Below are positions 34,851-48,095 of a stretch of DNA of 64,000 nt, one piece after another (the stretch's first letter is position 1; each line of letters starts with the position of its first letter). The stretch is from Begonia masoniana (lineage: Eukaryota > Streptophyta > Magnoliopsida > Cucurbitales > Begoniaceae), in contig CM039509.1 of the NCBI GenBank assembly GCA_022432975.1, forward strand, positions 26,996,510-27,060,509. The letters are read 5' to 3'. The position numbers and the translations under genes were made by a program. The notes beneath the pieces were generated by a model. The model saw nothing but the letters and a program-made list of their open reading frames with translations. It was not told where the DNA came from and ran no database searches.

Positions 34851-36578
34851 ACTGTTTTTATATGAAAACACGCTAGTTTGTTTTCTAAAGGTTGAATGGA
34901 GTTTCAAGCTTATCTACTAAGTTATTAGTTAGCATTGCAGCTTGTTAATTTTCTTTTTGTGCACGTCATGGGTTCGTGCATCACCGTGGTTTCATGAGTA
35001 AAGCTTGCTGCTTTTCGGACACCAGGTAAGTTCATACTCGTAGGTTGGCCCTTAAGGCCCTACATCACTAAGACTTTAGGATTTTACTTCTGTCGGGAGG
35101 TTTCGGGTAAATAAGTTGGAGTTATATTCCGAGACGTCTATTTTTTCTCTTTAGGTTCTTTTGTGTTATTTCTGTTGTCTGCTGTTTTAATTTTAAGCAC
35201 TGTAAATGTCCATGCATACACGATTTTCCCGAAAGTTCATGCAAAAATGTTTTCTGTACACGGTTTGAAGCTAAGAAAGATAAAAATCTGAATGTAATGT
35301 ATTGGTTAAGTGTGGGACGGAGACTGGTGTTCTGTTCTGTATTTCTGTATCGTTTCTCTGCTAGTGCCTAATAGTGCACTTCTGTCACGCCTGTTCTCTT
35401 ATAAACCCCACTTATACCCCTCTGCCAGTGAAACGTAATGTACTACACTGTCACTGTTTTCTGAAAGTTCATGCATAGCATATGTATCACTATATTTTTA
35501 TATGTTTTTACTGAGCTTTAGGCTCATAGTTGAACTCCTTGTTGTAGGTATGGATCCCCCAGATGAGGACTTTGTGCCTCAAGATGATGATTTGATGTAG
35601 TTGGCAGATTGAGCTCATGGGGTTTGGTTGTTGCAGTCAGACAAGAGTTAACTCTGTGAGAATGTATTTTCTGAAGTTATGTCAAGTTCTATAACATCTT
35701 TTGAAGTTTTTAAAAACATTTGAAGTGTAGGTTCAGTTCTGTACAACTTTTGTGTTCTTTTTAAAACGATGTATGAAATCTGTATTGATGTCTAAAATCT
35801 CTGTATTTGACAGTTGTAACCATATATTTTGAAATATTCTGGAACTGCGTTGAGTTTTCTCTGATTAGTTCATGCATGGGTGGTCTCTGGTTTTAGAGCT
35901 ATCCATGCAGATTGATTTTCTTAAACTTATGTCATGTTTTCTGTTATGTCCAAAAATCATGTTCTGAATCGGTTTTTGAGAATTTGAAACTTTTATGCCT
36001 TCTGTTTTTATGCTCCCCATTCACATGTCTTCCTGTTAAAAGTTGTCAAATTCTACTTTAAAAATCACAACCACCGTTGTTTTAAAGTTACATCTACCGC
36101 TGCCTTTTTAAAATCACTTTTACCGGTGAACAGTATAGTTCACTTCTACTGGTGAACAGTATAGTTCACTTCTACCGGTGAACAGTATAGTTCACTTCTG
36201 CCTGTAATTCACTTCCGCCTGACGTCATCCGCATATCCTCCGCCTGATGTCATCCATCTCACATCTTTCGATTACATCCACCACTGCTTTTAAAATTCAC
36301 TTCTACAGCCTAACGTCATCCATCCCACATCTTCCGCCCCAGTTTATTTATGTTATCCGCCCCTGTCACCGAGTCTACCTCTTCCGCCCCGGTTTATCTG
36401 CATTTTTCCGCCTTGCTTCATCTGCCCGGTTTAGTAACATCTTCCGCCTTACTTCCTCCGCCCTGCATCACTCGATCCCGTCATTCACTATAGCCCTCCT
36501 CCTAGTATGCCTTCTAGATTATTATTTTCCAGTTTATGTTTTTATATTTCTGTTTGTCCCGTTTCCTTTTGTTGTTTA
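34851..36578 (+). repeat. LTR7, left part (E14-related LTR)
   Basis: Matches the E14 LTR in patches (GTTAGCATTGCAGCTTG, CCAGGTAAGTTCAT, GGCCCTTAAGGCCCTACA, TGAGC-TTTAG-GCTCA at 35512-35526, GTTGTAGGTATGGAT). Module 35026-35547. Downstream frame: GMDPPDEDFVPQDDDLM then stop. The 3' zone repeats TACCGGTGAACAGTATAG about three times (36120-36190). It is split by solo LTR8; its 5' start is not visible. Confidence 0.8.
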
Positions 36579-36631
36579 TGTAACACCCGAGATTTTTTTA
36601 AGGAAGAAATTAAAAGTATAATAAGATGGTT

Positions 36632-37146
<515 letters not shown>

Positions 37147-38027
37147 TAATAGAAAAACAAAACGAACAACAGAATCGCTTCTGTTGTTCGTCGAGCCCGA
37201 CGCCGAGCGAGGAGCAGGGGAGGCGAGGGAGAGGCGACGATCGACGGCCGTTCACCGCCACGATCTCCGGCGTTCTCCGGCCAGACTACGGCGGCGAGAG
37301 GTTGCGGCCTGTCTCCGCGCACGAACCGACGGTAAGGCTCGGTTTTCTTCCTCTGTTTCGGCTCTGTTTGTGGCCGTGAGTGACGAGCTCGATTGAGCTC
37401 CGATCACCGGCGGTTTTTGGTCGTTTCCGTAGTGGGTTTGCCGACCCCTGGACCGGCTATGGTTGATTGGTTGTGAGGAGCCCGAATTGGGCGAAATTCA
37501 GAAAGCCCTCTTTGGGGCATTTCGGGTTTTGCTTCAAATCTCGGGATTTTTGGTTAGTTTATGTTAATTGAGGCTAGATATGGTTGATTGGTGAGGAATT
37601 GGTTAATAATTGAGGAAAAATTTGAAAAGGGAAAAATTCTCGGTTTAGGCAGCTCGGGTTTTGGGGATTTTGACCTAGTTAGGGCTAGTTGTTTTGAAAT
37701 TCCTTTTGGCAGGTTAAAATAGGTTATGAGAGGAGTACGTGGCCACTGGAATCGTTCGATTCCGATAACCGATGCAAAAGTTATGCACGTTTGAGGTTTC
37801 GGGTCGGCTTTTACCGAACCCAAATTGGTGGCCCGTTTCGTTAGGTTTTTGATGGATTAGGCTAGAAATAGTAGTTTGAGAGTAATTGGTGAATGTAGGC
37901 TTAATTTGAATGAAGTTTGAGTAATCGTAGTGAATTGTAATGCTTAAGTGACTTTTGTGATTGTGATAGGTTACCGAGTGGGAAAATCTACGTAGCCAAA
38001 GCGAGTAAGTGTGGTGCAAGAGTTCAG

Positions 38028-38936
38028 GTAAGTAGAGGACGTTTGTTTTGCCTACCGGCCTACACCACGGAACGGTAGGATTTATTTGTTTGTTGTTTGA
38101 CCGTCTTCTTTGTTGGTTATGCCTTGTTGTTTATTTGTTGTTGATGTTTGGTTGTCTTCTTTGTCGGTCAAGCATTGTTGTGGTTGTGTTGGTTGTTTCA
38201 TTTGGTGTTGTGTTGGTCGTTTTGTTCGGTATGGCATATTTGAAGCATGCATCATTGTATATCACGCAAGGTACGAGCATTGGCATAGTTGGCATTGTGA
38301 GTATGAATGTAATCAGATAAGAAAATTTTAATGAATCCTGAATAGAGTGCCTTGTCGGGCTGGGTTGCTGGTAGTAGCACCCCGAAGGGACCTCTATAAG
38401 GGATGCACCTCAAATAGTGTACCTTGTCGGGCTGGGTTGCTGGTAGTAGCACCCCGAGGGGAACTCTATGCGAGGTGACCGGCTAAAACGTAGAATCCGG
38501 AATAGGGTGCCTTGTCGGGCTGGGTTGCTGGTAGTTGCACCCCGAGGGGACCTCTATGACGGATGATTGGCAAAACATGTAAAGTCTGAATAGTGGGCCT
38601 TGTCGGGCTGGGTTGCTGGTAGTAGCACCCCGAGGGGTCCTCTATGAAGAACTAAAGCAATGAACAGCAAACTAAAGCAATGAACAGCAAATAAGCACAA
38701 CTGAGTGATAGAAACTGCATGTGTTAGGTTGATTGCACGGTGTGTTGTCGTGTTATGTTGAGGCAGTTTGTTGAGTTGCATTGGGTGGTGTTGTATCTTT
38801 GTGTTGAGTTGTCGTGTCGAGGGGTGTTGTGTTGTAGTGTTAGAGTAGGGTAGTGTGTGCATTCTTCTTATTATTATTTGTTACTCCCTACTTGCTAAGC
38901 GTAAGCTTACGTGTGTGTGTGTGTTCTGTGGTGTAG
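38028..38936 (+). other. Intron-like paired module of LTR8
   Basis: Donor CAG|GTAAGTAG, hairpin GCC-TACC-GGC (38050-38059), 15-bp arm pairing, acceptor GGTGTAG|GT. It contains four repeats at 38343-38650, each with a TTGCTGGTAGTAGC hairpin. Confidence 0.5.
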
Positions 38937-39501
38937 GTAACGACAGGTGTACAGGTGAGCTATGTGAGTTAGCCTAGACTTGGGAGCAGTCGGAGATGCA
39001 CGGGGCGTGCCGGTGCGGGCAGTTGTCGGGGCGACTCCACCATGGTCTTCGGGAGATGTGGGGCTTTATATTTGATAGTTTATTTTAGATGTCTGTTTGT
39101 AGAAATGATGGGAAAGCGTAACTAATTGTATTTGTTGTATATAGTTAGGTTAAGGGTGATGTGTCGCCCTGTATTTGGAGGTTTTATATGTGGGATTGTT
39201 GAGTGGATAGCTGGTTAGTGAAGTAAGATTATTCTGGATTGTTTGGGATTAGATTGTATGCAGGTATCTAGCATTTTGGAGGCGCCATTTTCAGGCGTTA
39301 CTTTGCCGAAATTTTCGGGAAGGACGCCGTGGTGCTTAAAGGTTAGGATTAAAGGAGTCTAGGCAACTAGGTATGACCTAAAAGAGTTTTAGGAAATTTA
39401 GTTTAAACCCTGCGGTGTTAATTTTATTTTTAATGAGGTTTTAGCGTGGGATTAGTTAGCAAAGTAGCGCTCCGAGCCAGGGTGGGTTCGGGGGCGTTAC
39501 A

Positions 39502-39862
39502 GTTTATTCCTGCTCATCCTGTCTTTCTCATCTAAATTCTAGAGAAGGATATTACTGTGTAAAGCTTTAGAGTTCAAAAAAAAATATGTCTCGTCGGAAT
39601 GTTAGATACGACTTCCAGTTTCGGTTTCCTATTCTATTAAGTTTTCCACTGTATGTCAATTGTCCGTATCTGTCTGTTTATTTTCATCACCCATTCCTGT
39701 CATCCCGTTTTGCATTCAAATCTAGAGAACGTTTTCTCCCTCTGTAAAGTTTCAAGGGTTTGTTTTTAGAAGTTCAGCTCGTTTATTAAAAAAAAAAATA
39801 GTCCCCGTTTTGAAATGCTCGGAGTGACGGTCCTCCACCCCGATTAGGTTGGGGCTGTCACA
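39502..39862 (+). repeat. LTR7, right end
   Basis: Continues LTR7 after the second GTTTA. It ends with an A-run, GGAGTGACGG and GGGGCTGTCACA, like the E14 LTR end. No primer site follows; inverted LTR9 begins instead. Confidence 0.8.
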
Positions 39863-40284
39863 ACATTACATTCAGATTTTTATCTTTCTTAACTTCAAAC
39901 CATGTACAGAAAATATTTTTACATGAACTTTCGGGAAAATCGTGTATGCATGGACGTTTACAGTGCTTAAAATTAAAACAGCAGACAACAGAAATAATAC
40001 AACAGAACCTAAAGAGAAAAACAGACGACTCGGAATATAACTCCAAATTATCTACCCAAAACCTTCCGACAGAAGTGAAATCCTAGAGTCTCCGTGATGT
40101 AGGGCCTTAAGGGCCAACCTACGGGTATGAACTTACCTGCTGTCCATGAATTGCAAGCTTTGTTCGTGTTACCTCTGCGATGCACGGATCTACATCATGC
40201 ACGATCGGACATTAACCCTAAAACTTCAATAAAACTAACGTTTAACTTGTCCATACTTACTAACTAGCTTAGAAGATTACCTTT
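39863..40284 (-). repeat. LTR9, piece 1 (minus; E14-related)
   Basis: This stretch is close to the reverse complement of the middle of LTR7 (compare 35035-35300), including GTTGGCCCTTAAGGCCCTAC read on the minus strand. It stops at solo LTR10 and continues at 42679. Confidence 0.8.
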
Positions 40285-42678
40285 TGTAACGCCCCCGAAC
40301 CCACCCCGACTCGGTGCGTTACTTTGCTAACTCAACCCACATTTAAAACGACGTTTAAAATAATTTTTGATAAATTTTTGACTCGGTTTTTGGGTTTCTC
40401 GAACCCTCAACTTTTGTTGCAAAGCGTGCCCAAAATACATTTAAAATATGACAGAAAATATCGGGTTAAAACATAGTAGAAATAAGAAAAAAAAAATTCT
40501 CTGTTTTTTTTCAAAGGGGTACTGGGCGCACGCGCCTATGCGCCCCATGCCCGACCGATCGCGCCTCGGGCCCGATCGATCGCGCCTCCTCGGGTGTTTT
40601 TCGGCCAAAAATGTTTCTTTTTCAAATTTCCTTCACACTAACCCCTCCAAAACACCCAAAACTTACCCCCACGCATTTTCAACAACTCCCGACTCCTTGG
40701 CACGTAAAAAAATCCCAAAAAGAACCAACGGAAAAATTTAAACGAAAACGTAAAATAATTGAAAAACGACGCCGTTTAATCTATGAAAAATCAAGCGGCA
40801 TAACGCCTAAAATTCTCGAAACCCAAAACCTGAAAATATACATTTATAAAACATCTAAATCAATCCACAACCGTTCCAAAACCACAAAATATTAACACAA
40901 TTCAAATTTATCCAAAACGAGCACAAAATACCCAATTCCCAAACACAAACCCCACATCTCCGAAAACCTAGGCCGAGGCTCCCCGACAACTATCTGCACC
41001 GGCTTGCCATGTAGGTCCCCGACTGCTCCTAAGCCTGACCCTCCCCATCAATCTCACCTGTAAAAATCTCGTCACCTACACCACAGAACACAAAACGTAA
41101 GCCTAATGCTTAGCAAGTAGGGAATAATGAATACAATAACACACAATGGAATCAATCCTATCACGTGCAGTTTCTAACGCTCAGTTGTACTTATAAAGTT
41201 TGCCTGCATCCATAGGACGCCTTAAGATTTGCATGCATCGTTAGATGCCTTATTTGCCTGCATCGAAAGATGTGTTATTTTCTTGCATCGAAAGATGCCT
41301 TAAAAATTTGTCTGCATCGTTAGATGCCTTAATTGCCTGCATCGAAAGGTGCCTTATTTGCCTGCATCGAAAGATGCCTTAGTTGCCTGCATCGAAAGAT
41401 GCCTTAAAAATTTGCCTACATCGTTAGATGCCTTATTTTTATCCAACTACCGTTCGCCCTCACAATGCCAAACAATGCCACTATTCGTAACTAGAGTGCT
41501 ATAAACCATGATACATACTTTAAAGATATGCAACACAACACAACAACTCAACACAACACGAAGCAAAACAAATAATCATTAAACCCTACCGTTCTATGGT
41601 GTAGGCCTGAAGGCGAAAGGATAGCAACCACTACTTACCTGATTGCTCAGCACCTGATTGCTCACTTCTATCGGTCAATTCGCTCATTCGATAACAAATT
41701 CACTCGTTCGAGAACCTATCAATTATAAAAAATAACTTAGCAAATTACTCATAAAATTCTAAAGGATTCTAAAACCAAAACTAACCAACAATTCCACCTA
41801 AAACCACAAAACCTGATTTTTACCCAAAGTTAACAACGTCCAACTTCGAACGGTCATAACTTTCTCATTTTTCAACAGATTTTGACGTGCCACCCCAATC
41901 TGTAAACCTCTACACGTCTGCTATCCATTGAAATACTTAAATTAACCAAAGAGACCCTTTGAACAAACCGAAAATGCCAAAACAGAATCGTTCACTGAGT
42001 TTTTTGTGTAACTCTCTTCCAATCCTTAATCTAACCACTCAAACAACTTAAACCATCGTACCTACGGATTAAATGACCAAAAGAGGGAGAAAACTAGCCA
42101 AGGGAATGGAATTTTCGGAATCCCCAACCTAGGGTTTTCAAACCCTAATAAAATCAACCAAAACTCCACAAAACACCAATAAACTTCACCTAATTGTATA
42201 AAAACCAAAACCCATTCAATTTTACCTTGAAACACCTTGAAAGATCGAAGAAAAGGGAGAGGAAGAATCGGCTATGGAGGATGAGAAGAGAACCGTGGAG
42301 ATGAAGGGAGAAAGAAGAACCAAATTGCCTTTTAACCATTACATGTTTTTCCCCTTTACTTTCCTTTCCCAAAATTCTTTAAAATTTCAATTCAAACCCC
42401 CCCTTTTCCTTCTTTAAATCCAACGTGAGAACTTCATCAAAATTACCACTTTCAATTACTTTTCATTTCCATTTACATGGTTTTTTATTGGTTCATGAAT
42501 TTTGACTTTTCAAACACTTTGAATTTTCAACCATTACACTTTTTATTTTGACTTGTCAACCTTCTCTTCTACTCTTCACTTGTTTCAAACTCAAACTCAA
42601 AGCTTTAACACTTAACATTTATCCTAACTCTTCTATTTTAAAGCACAAGTGCGTTACAGAAAATACCTAGGTGTTACA
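40285..42678 (-). mobile_element. LTR10: solo LTR, minus strand (2394 bp)
   Basis: TG...CA ends, flanked by CCTTT at 40280-40284 and 42679-42683, with no internal region. Minus-strand module 41638-41076: hairpin GCC-TTCA-GGC (41614-41605), arms CCUACACCAUAGAAC (41605-41591) and GUUCUGUGGUGUAGG (41089-41075) pairing over 15 bp with one U-G; hairpin TAAGC-ATTAG-GCTTA (41112-41098). About nine tandem hairpin units lie at 41203-41445. A CCGATCGATCGCGCC zone is at 40545-40590. Confidence 0.93.
41203..41445 (-). repeat. Tandem stem-loop array in LTR10
   Basis: About nine units of 20-35 bp. Most have the inverted repeat GCATC-NNNN-GATGC with plus-strand loops GAAA or GTTA. It lies inside the intron-like module. 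Confidence 0.85.
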
Positions 42679-43149
42679 CCTTTTGTGGAGAAAAATGGAG
42701 AAAACGGGAAAAAGGTTGAGGTTAAAATCGCCGTTGGTCGCCTGGAAGAGAGAAACAGAGAGGAGAGGAAGAATATGGAGGTTTACGTAGAGGAGAAGAT
42801 AAAAGGTAGGTTTTCTCAGCAAGTTTTGGACATTTGGCATCCAACCATTGGCTCCCTCCCACCAACCTTAATTCCTTCCCAAACTGCCCCTCCATGCATC
42901 TCTAACTAATGGTTTTGTTTAATTACACATTAGTTTGGTTTTTATGCCATTATCCAATTCAACATGAACTCTGTCGATTTGATTTCTAATCGATTTGGTA
43001 TTTGGTTCGTCAGTTCGGTTTCCTCGACATCCTTTTTCTCCACAAAACGTCCCACAATTCCAATAAAATATTTATAACATTAATGGCAATTTAATCCCAT
43101 TTCATAACTCAAGGAATAATTTATACAGCCAAAAATGCCGGGTGTTACA
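42679..43149 (-). repeat. LTR9, piece 2 (5' end of LTR9)
   Basis: Resumes after the second CCTTT and ends GCCGGGTGTTACA; on the minus strand this is the LTR start TGTAACACCCGGCATTTTTGG, nearly the same as E14. Confidence 0.82.
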
Positions 43150-43644
43150 TTATTATTCTATATTCACCTTTGCATGTTAATTTTATATAATTTCAGTCAT
43201 GTTTTCCATATGTAATTTTGCATACAAATCTATCATATTATTTTATTTATAATTTTTTACTGCATTATAAGTTCACGAGCATAGTGTCGATTTTTGATTT
43301 CTAATAATAATAATCGTATTGTTCTTTAAACTAAATTTAAATCACTCGAATACATATTTTACCCCAAAATCAAAACTAAAATTGATGCGATTAAACAACT
43401 AATGAATTCTCGAACCCCCGCTACCCATTTTGTTATTGAATTTTCCACATAAAAATAATGTCTTTTAAATTGCTTCCTTTTAATCATAAAATTCAGTTTT
43501 TATTTGTTTTTGGTTTAACATATCTCTTGATTTATTTTAGTTTATCGTTCTTGATTAAGCTTTTAGCTACCTCTTCGTGGAATCAACTGCCTGAAACCGT
43601 GCTGCATCTGACTGCTTAGTAGTGCACAATTTGGGCGTAATCAA
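43150..43644 (+). repeat. Athila-type LTR, 3' part
   Basis: A+T-rich sequence ending ...TTGGGCGTAATCA just before a tRNA-Asp-type primer site. The 5' part was removed or displaced by LTR9. No TGTAACACCC features are present, so it is not Tekay type. Confidence 0.6.
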
Positions 43645-43648
43645 ATTT

Positions 43649-43666
43649 TGGTGCCGTTGTCGGGGA
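43649..43666 (+). other. Primer-binding site, tRNA-Asp type
   Basis: TGGTGCCGTTGTCGGGGA differs at two positions (both C to T) from TGGCGCCGTTGCCGGGGA, the complement of the tRNA-Asp 3' end used by Athila-like elements. Confidence 0.8.
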
Positions 43667-44149
43667 GGTGTAACGATCAAGATTGTCAACCAATATAATG
43701 CTTCAAGAGGTAAGTATTTATTTATTTGATGTTGTAATTTTTGTAATTAAAAAAAAAACTTTTGCAATTCTTTTATTTCCAGCAAAGTTAGAATTAAAAA
43801 AAAAAACAAATCTCTTAAATCAATTTTGTTACATATTTTTGTTATTAGATTGTATTTCCTTAAGACAAATCTCTTTTATTTTCATTTGTTTAAAATAGAA
43901 TATATCTTTGACTTTATCTTTTAATTTATTTGATAAGATTAGATTTTATTCCCATAATTTTTTTAGTTTCTTTTTTTAAATTAGATTTTAGTTTTATAAT
44001 CATAATAAGATATTTCCTAATTTATTTAGATGTAATGTATTAATTGGGTAATCTCTTTTTAATAGTAAATCTAGGTTTAGAGATTTCTTTTAATAGGCGC
44101 TTTCCTAATCTAAATAGATTTAGGTTAATTGTTTAGTAGTTTTTGGCGA
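43667..44149 (+). other. Athila-type leader, non-coding
   Basis: A+T-rich leader between the primer site and gag. No conserved feature recognised. Confidence 0.5.
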
Positions 44150-45682
44150 ATGGTTCCATTTAGAGATGAACTAGGACGTTTTGCGAAGAAACCAATTCAA
44201 AACTTTACTAGCGAAACTTCGTCTCATCTTCCATCCTCTTCGTCCAATCCTCCTTCTTCATCTCATTCTTCCTCATCACATCGTTCTCTTGACGTTCCAA
44301 ATTTTGGCACCTGAGATTGACAACTTAAGAGCCATGTCGCAACACGAGGACAACAATCAAAGGAGGTTAATGGATTACCTTCACCCCACTCGCACGGCCA
44401 TCCCATCATGCATCATGTTCCTCCCTAACATGCTACAATTGGATTTCAAGCAAGGCATGATTCAATTATTGCCAACCTTCACGGGTTAGAGACTGAGAAT
44501 CCATATGTACATATTAGAGAATTCGAGGAGGTGGTGGCCACTTTCCATAGTTGTGCTGATGCCATAAACTCCATGAGGTTGAAGTTCTTCCCATTCTCCC
44601 TGAAGGATAAGGCAAAAAGCTGGCTATATTCTCTTCGACATGGGTCTATTGGTTCATGGGAGGAGATGACAACAACATTCTTCAACAAATACTTCATGTA
44701 CCATAAAACCAATGGTCTCAAACGACATATTCTTTCTATCAAAAGGAAAGTGAAACCTTAACCCAAGCTTGGGATAGGCTTAAAGATCTGTTGAATTCTT
44801 GTCCCCATCACGGTTATGAAAGTTGGCGTCTCGTTAACTATTTCTATAACTGACTTACAGTACGTTAACGCCAATTTGTCGAGATGATGTGCAATGTGGA
44901 ATTCCTTCACAAGGACCCTGACGAAGCCATCAAGTACTTGAATGATCTAGCTAAAAACTCTCACACTTGAAGTGGACCGAGTGCTATCAAAAGTACCAGT
45001 AGGTCCCGACTAGTTGGAATCTATCAACTTAAGGAAGAAGACAATCTAAAAGCGCAAGTCGAAGCTTTAACCAAACAGCTTGAAGTCCTCAAGTCCCAAA
45101 GTGGTAAGGCAATCCATACGGTCACCAAGGCAGAGGTTAATGATGTCTGCTTTGTCTGTGGGGGAATGGATCATCATGCTCAAGACTGTGCCAGTTACGG
45201 AGAGATAAGGGGGATTTATGAGCAACAATGTAACGCCCTAGGGAATTACACGAACCCTTATTCACCCTACTCTAGTTCCTACAATCCTGGCGGGCTGAAC
45301 CACGCAAACTTTAGCTGAAGAGACTCCCATCAACAAGTACAATCATCTGGGGGCCAATGGAAACCTGACCAACAGGCTAATCCACCATGAGCACACTCGG
45401 CACCACAATACAGTGCCCAACCATCGAGGAGCTCACTCGAGGACGCTTTGAAAAAATTCATAGATGCACAATTCACGACGAACAACAAGTTTGAATCTGT
45501 CCTCAACCAATTGGTGAAAGACAACAAGGACATCAAGAGTCAAATCACAAAGTTGACCCGTTCATTAGCCATTCAGGAGCGTAACAAATTTCCATCTCAG
45601 GCTCGACCAAACCCAAAGAAACTCCACATGGCCGAAACCTTAGACAAATCTTCTCAGAATGTCAAGGAAGTTAATGTCATAA
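44150..45682 (+). pseudogene. Athila-type gag, decayed
   Basis: ATG 44150 (MVPFRDELGRFAKK). Then in shifting frames: RRLMDYLHPTRTAIPSCI, LDFKQGMIQLLPTFTG, the gag core (FFPFSLKDKAKSWLYSLRHGS, FFNKYFMYHKTNGLKR), GYESWRLVNYFYN, and CCHC knuckle CFVCGGMDHHAQDC (about 45147-45188). Several stops and frameshifts break it (TGA near 44313, TAG near 44488, TAA near 44760, TGA near 44968). It has the order typical of Athila-type Ty3/gypsy gag. Cut at 45682 by E11; no pol follows. Confidence 0.85.
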
Positions 45683-46218
45683 TGTAGCAACTGGTATTGT
45701 CCACCTTATTTAATTAATAACGTCATTTTGTAACTTTTATCTTTATGGAATTTTAGTGAATTTGATTGGTTGGTTAAATAGGTTAAAGTTGGTTAGCCAA
45801 GGGTATTTGAGTAATTGTGAAGTAGTGTTATAAATGGAAGGTTTAATGAAGGTTTAGCCGCCACTTTTTCTCATTTTCCTTTCTCGGTATTTGGTTCAGC
45901 TAAGCAGAGTTTCTCTCGGTGATTTTCTCTCCCATTTTCTCCAAGCTAGGTGAGTTCTACTTCAATTTCTTGCTACATTGTAACTATCGATGTTAGAGGG
46001 GATTTTAAATGCGAGTTTTGAGAATGCTGTAAGTGAGAGTTAGTTTGGATTTGGGGCAAATCGGGAATACTCAATGAATAGAACTCCCAAATTAGTTTCC
46101 TTAGATTTCTATATGGTTAGAATGAAGTTTAGTGAAGATTTAATTAATACTCGGTTTATGGTTTTAGGTTTGAGCAAACTCCCGAGGTAGATTTTAATCA
46201 AGTTTTTCAGGAGACCAG

Positions 46219-46702
46219 GTAAGTAGAGTATGTGTGTGCCTTCGGGTCTACATCACAAAACAGTAGGTTTATGCTTGTTTGAATGTTTTCTGTATGTCAT
46301 GTATCATGTTTTTGGAAAGAACACGAAAATGAATTTACATGTAATGACATGGTAAGGCATGAACATATTGTAATAGACCAACGGTTAAAGGAACTAATCT
46401 GCCCCTTAATCGATGAAGAGGATGTATGACTTTGGGAAATTGATCCGTTTCCCAATGGAATATAGGATCAGATTAGCTGTTAAGGGAACTAATCCACCCC
46501 TTAATCGATGAAGAGGATGTATGACTTTGGGAAAATTGATCCAACTCCCAATGGAACCAAGGGATCAGATCAGAGAAAGAATGTGAATGCAACTGAGATG
46601 TGAAAGTAGAAACTGCATAACTAGGATTTATGTTTCAGCTTATCATTTCATTATTGCTCTCCTTATTATGCATTAGGCTAATAGATGAGTTTTGTGATGT
46701 AG
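46219..46702 (+). other. Intron-like paired module of LTR11
   Basis: Donor CCAG|GTAAGTAG to acceptor GATGTAG|GT with 12-bp perfect arm pairing. CAUCAC/GUGAUG replaces CACCAC/GUGGUG of LTR8, which is covariation. Downstream frame: GVEVTTGEFSEFTED then stop. Confidence 0.5.
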
Positions 46703-47092
46703 GTGTTGAGGTAACTACTGGAGAATTCTCTGAATTTACTGAAGACTAGGAGCAGTTGATGGAGCATACCTATACCTCGACTTGGCAATCTGATGGAGCG
46801 GTTTAGCTAATGTCAGTAGGTGTGAAAGTCTAGTTGACAATGGTTCAGTTTTAGTATGTTGAGTATGTTAATCACAACAGGAGTTTAATGTTTTTAATAA
46901 TTTTGGAGCTTTTTTTATTAAGAAAACACGATTTTATTTTAGTTATAGATTGTTATTCTGGATTTATAAAGTTGTGGATTTATGTTTTTTGATAGCTACT
47001 GTTAAAAATTAACAATAATTTTGATAGACAGAGTTGTCCGTTTGTTAGAGTGTTACTGTTCACCGGTGGATGTTGTCTATTCGTTGATGTAG

Positions 47093-48095
47093 TCTATCGG
47101 TGGATGTAGTCTATCGGTGGATGTAGTCTATCGGTGGATGTAGTCTATCGGTGGATGTAGTCTATCGGTGGATGTAGTCTATCGGTGGATGTAGTCTATC
47201 GGTGGATGTAGTCTATCGGTGGATGTAGTCTATCGGTGGATGTAGTCTATCGGTGGATGTAGTCTATCGGTGGATGTAGTCTATCGGTGGATGTAGTCTA
47301 TCGGTGGATGTAGTCTATCGGTGGATGTAGTCTATCGGTGGATGTAGTCTATCGGTGGATGTAGTCTATCGGTGGATGTAGTCTATCGGTGGATGTAGTC
47401 TATCGGTGGATGTAGTCTATCGGTGGATGTAGTCTATCGGTGGATGTAGTCTATCGGTGGATGTAGTCTATCGGTGGATGTAGTCTATCGGTGGATGTAG
47501 TCTATCGGTGGATGTAGTCTATCGGTGGATGTAGTCTATCGGTGGATGTAGTCTATCGGTGGATGTAGTCTATCGGTGGATGTAGTCTATCGGTGGATGT
47601 AGTCTATCGGTGGATGTAGTCTATCGGTGGATGTAGTCTATCGGTGGATGTAGTCTATCGGTGGATGTAGTCTATCGGTGGATGTAGTCTATCGGTGGAT
47701 GTAGTCTATCGGTGGATGTAGTCTATCGGTGGATGTAGTCTATCGGTGGATGTAGTCTATCGGTGGATGTAGTCTATCGGTGGATGTAGTCTATCGGTGG
47801 ATGTAGTCTATCGGTGGATGTAGTCTATCGGTGGATGTAGTCTATCGGTGGATGTAGTCTATCGGTGGATGTAGTCTATCGGTGGATGTAGTCTATCGGT
47901 GGATGTAGTCTATCGGTGGATGTAGTCTATCGGTGGATGTAGTCTATCGGTGGATGTAGTCTATCGGTGGATGTAGTCTATCGGTGGATGTAGTCTATCG
48001 GTGGATGTAGTCTATCGGTGGATGTAGTCTATCGGTGGATGTAGTCTATCGGTGGATGTAGTCTATCGGTGGATGTAGTCTATCGGTGGATGTAG
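47093..48095 (+). repeat. 17-bp tandem array, 59 copies
   Basis: TCTATCGGTGGATGTAG repeated with no visible change over 1003 bp (59 x 17). Degenerate copies flank it (47030-47092 and 48096-48420). The CGGTGGATGT core is the same word that recurs singly in LTR2 and in reverse at 33330-33980. Confidence 0.97.

Noticed and set aside
42640..42680. GCGTTACAG near 42652 as a separate LTR end
   Set aside because: The CCTTT duplication puts the solo LTR10 edge at 42678; the earlier TTACA is internal.
47093..48095. CRISPR-like array
   Set aside because: The 17-bp units are directly adjacent with no spacers; this is a plant LTR satellite.
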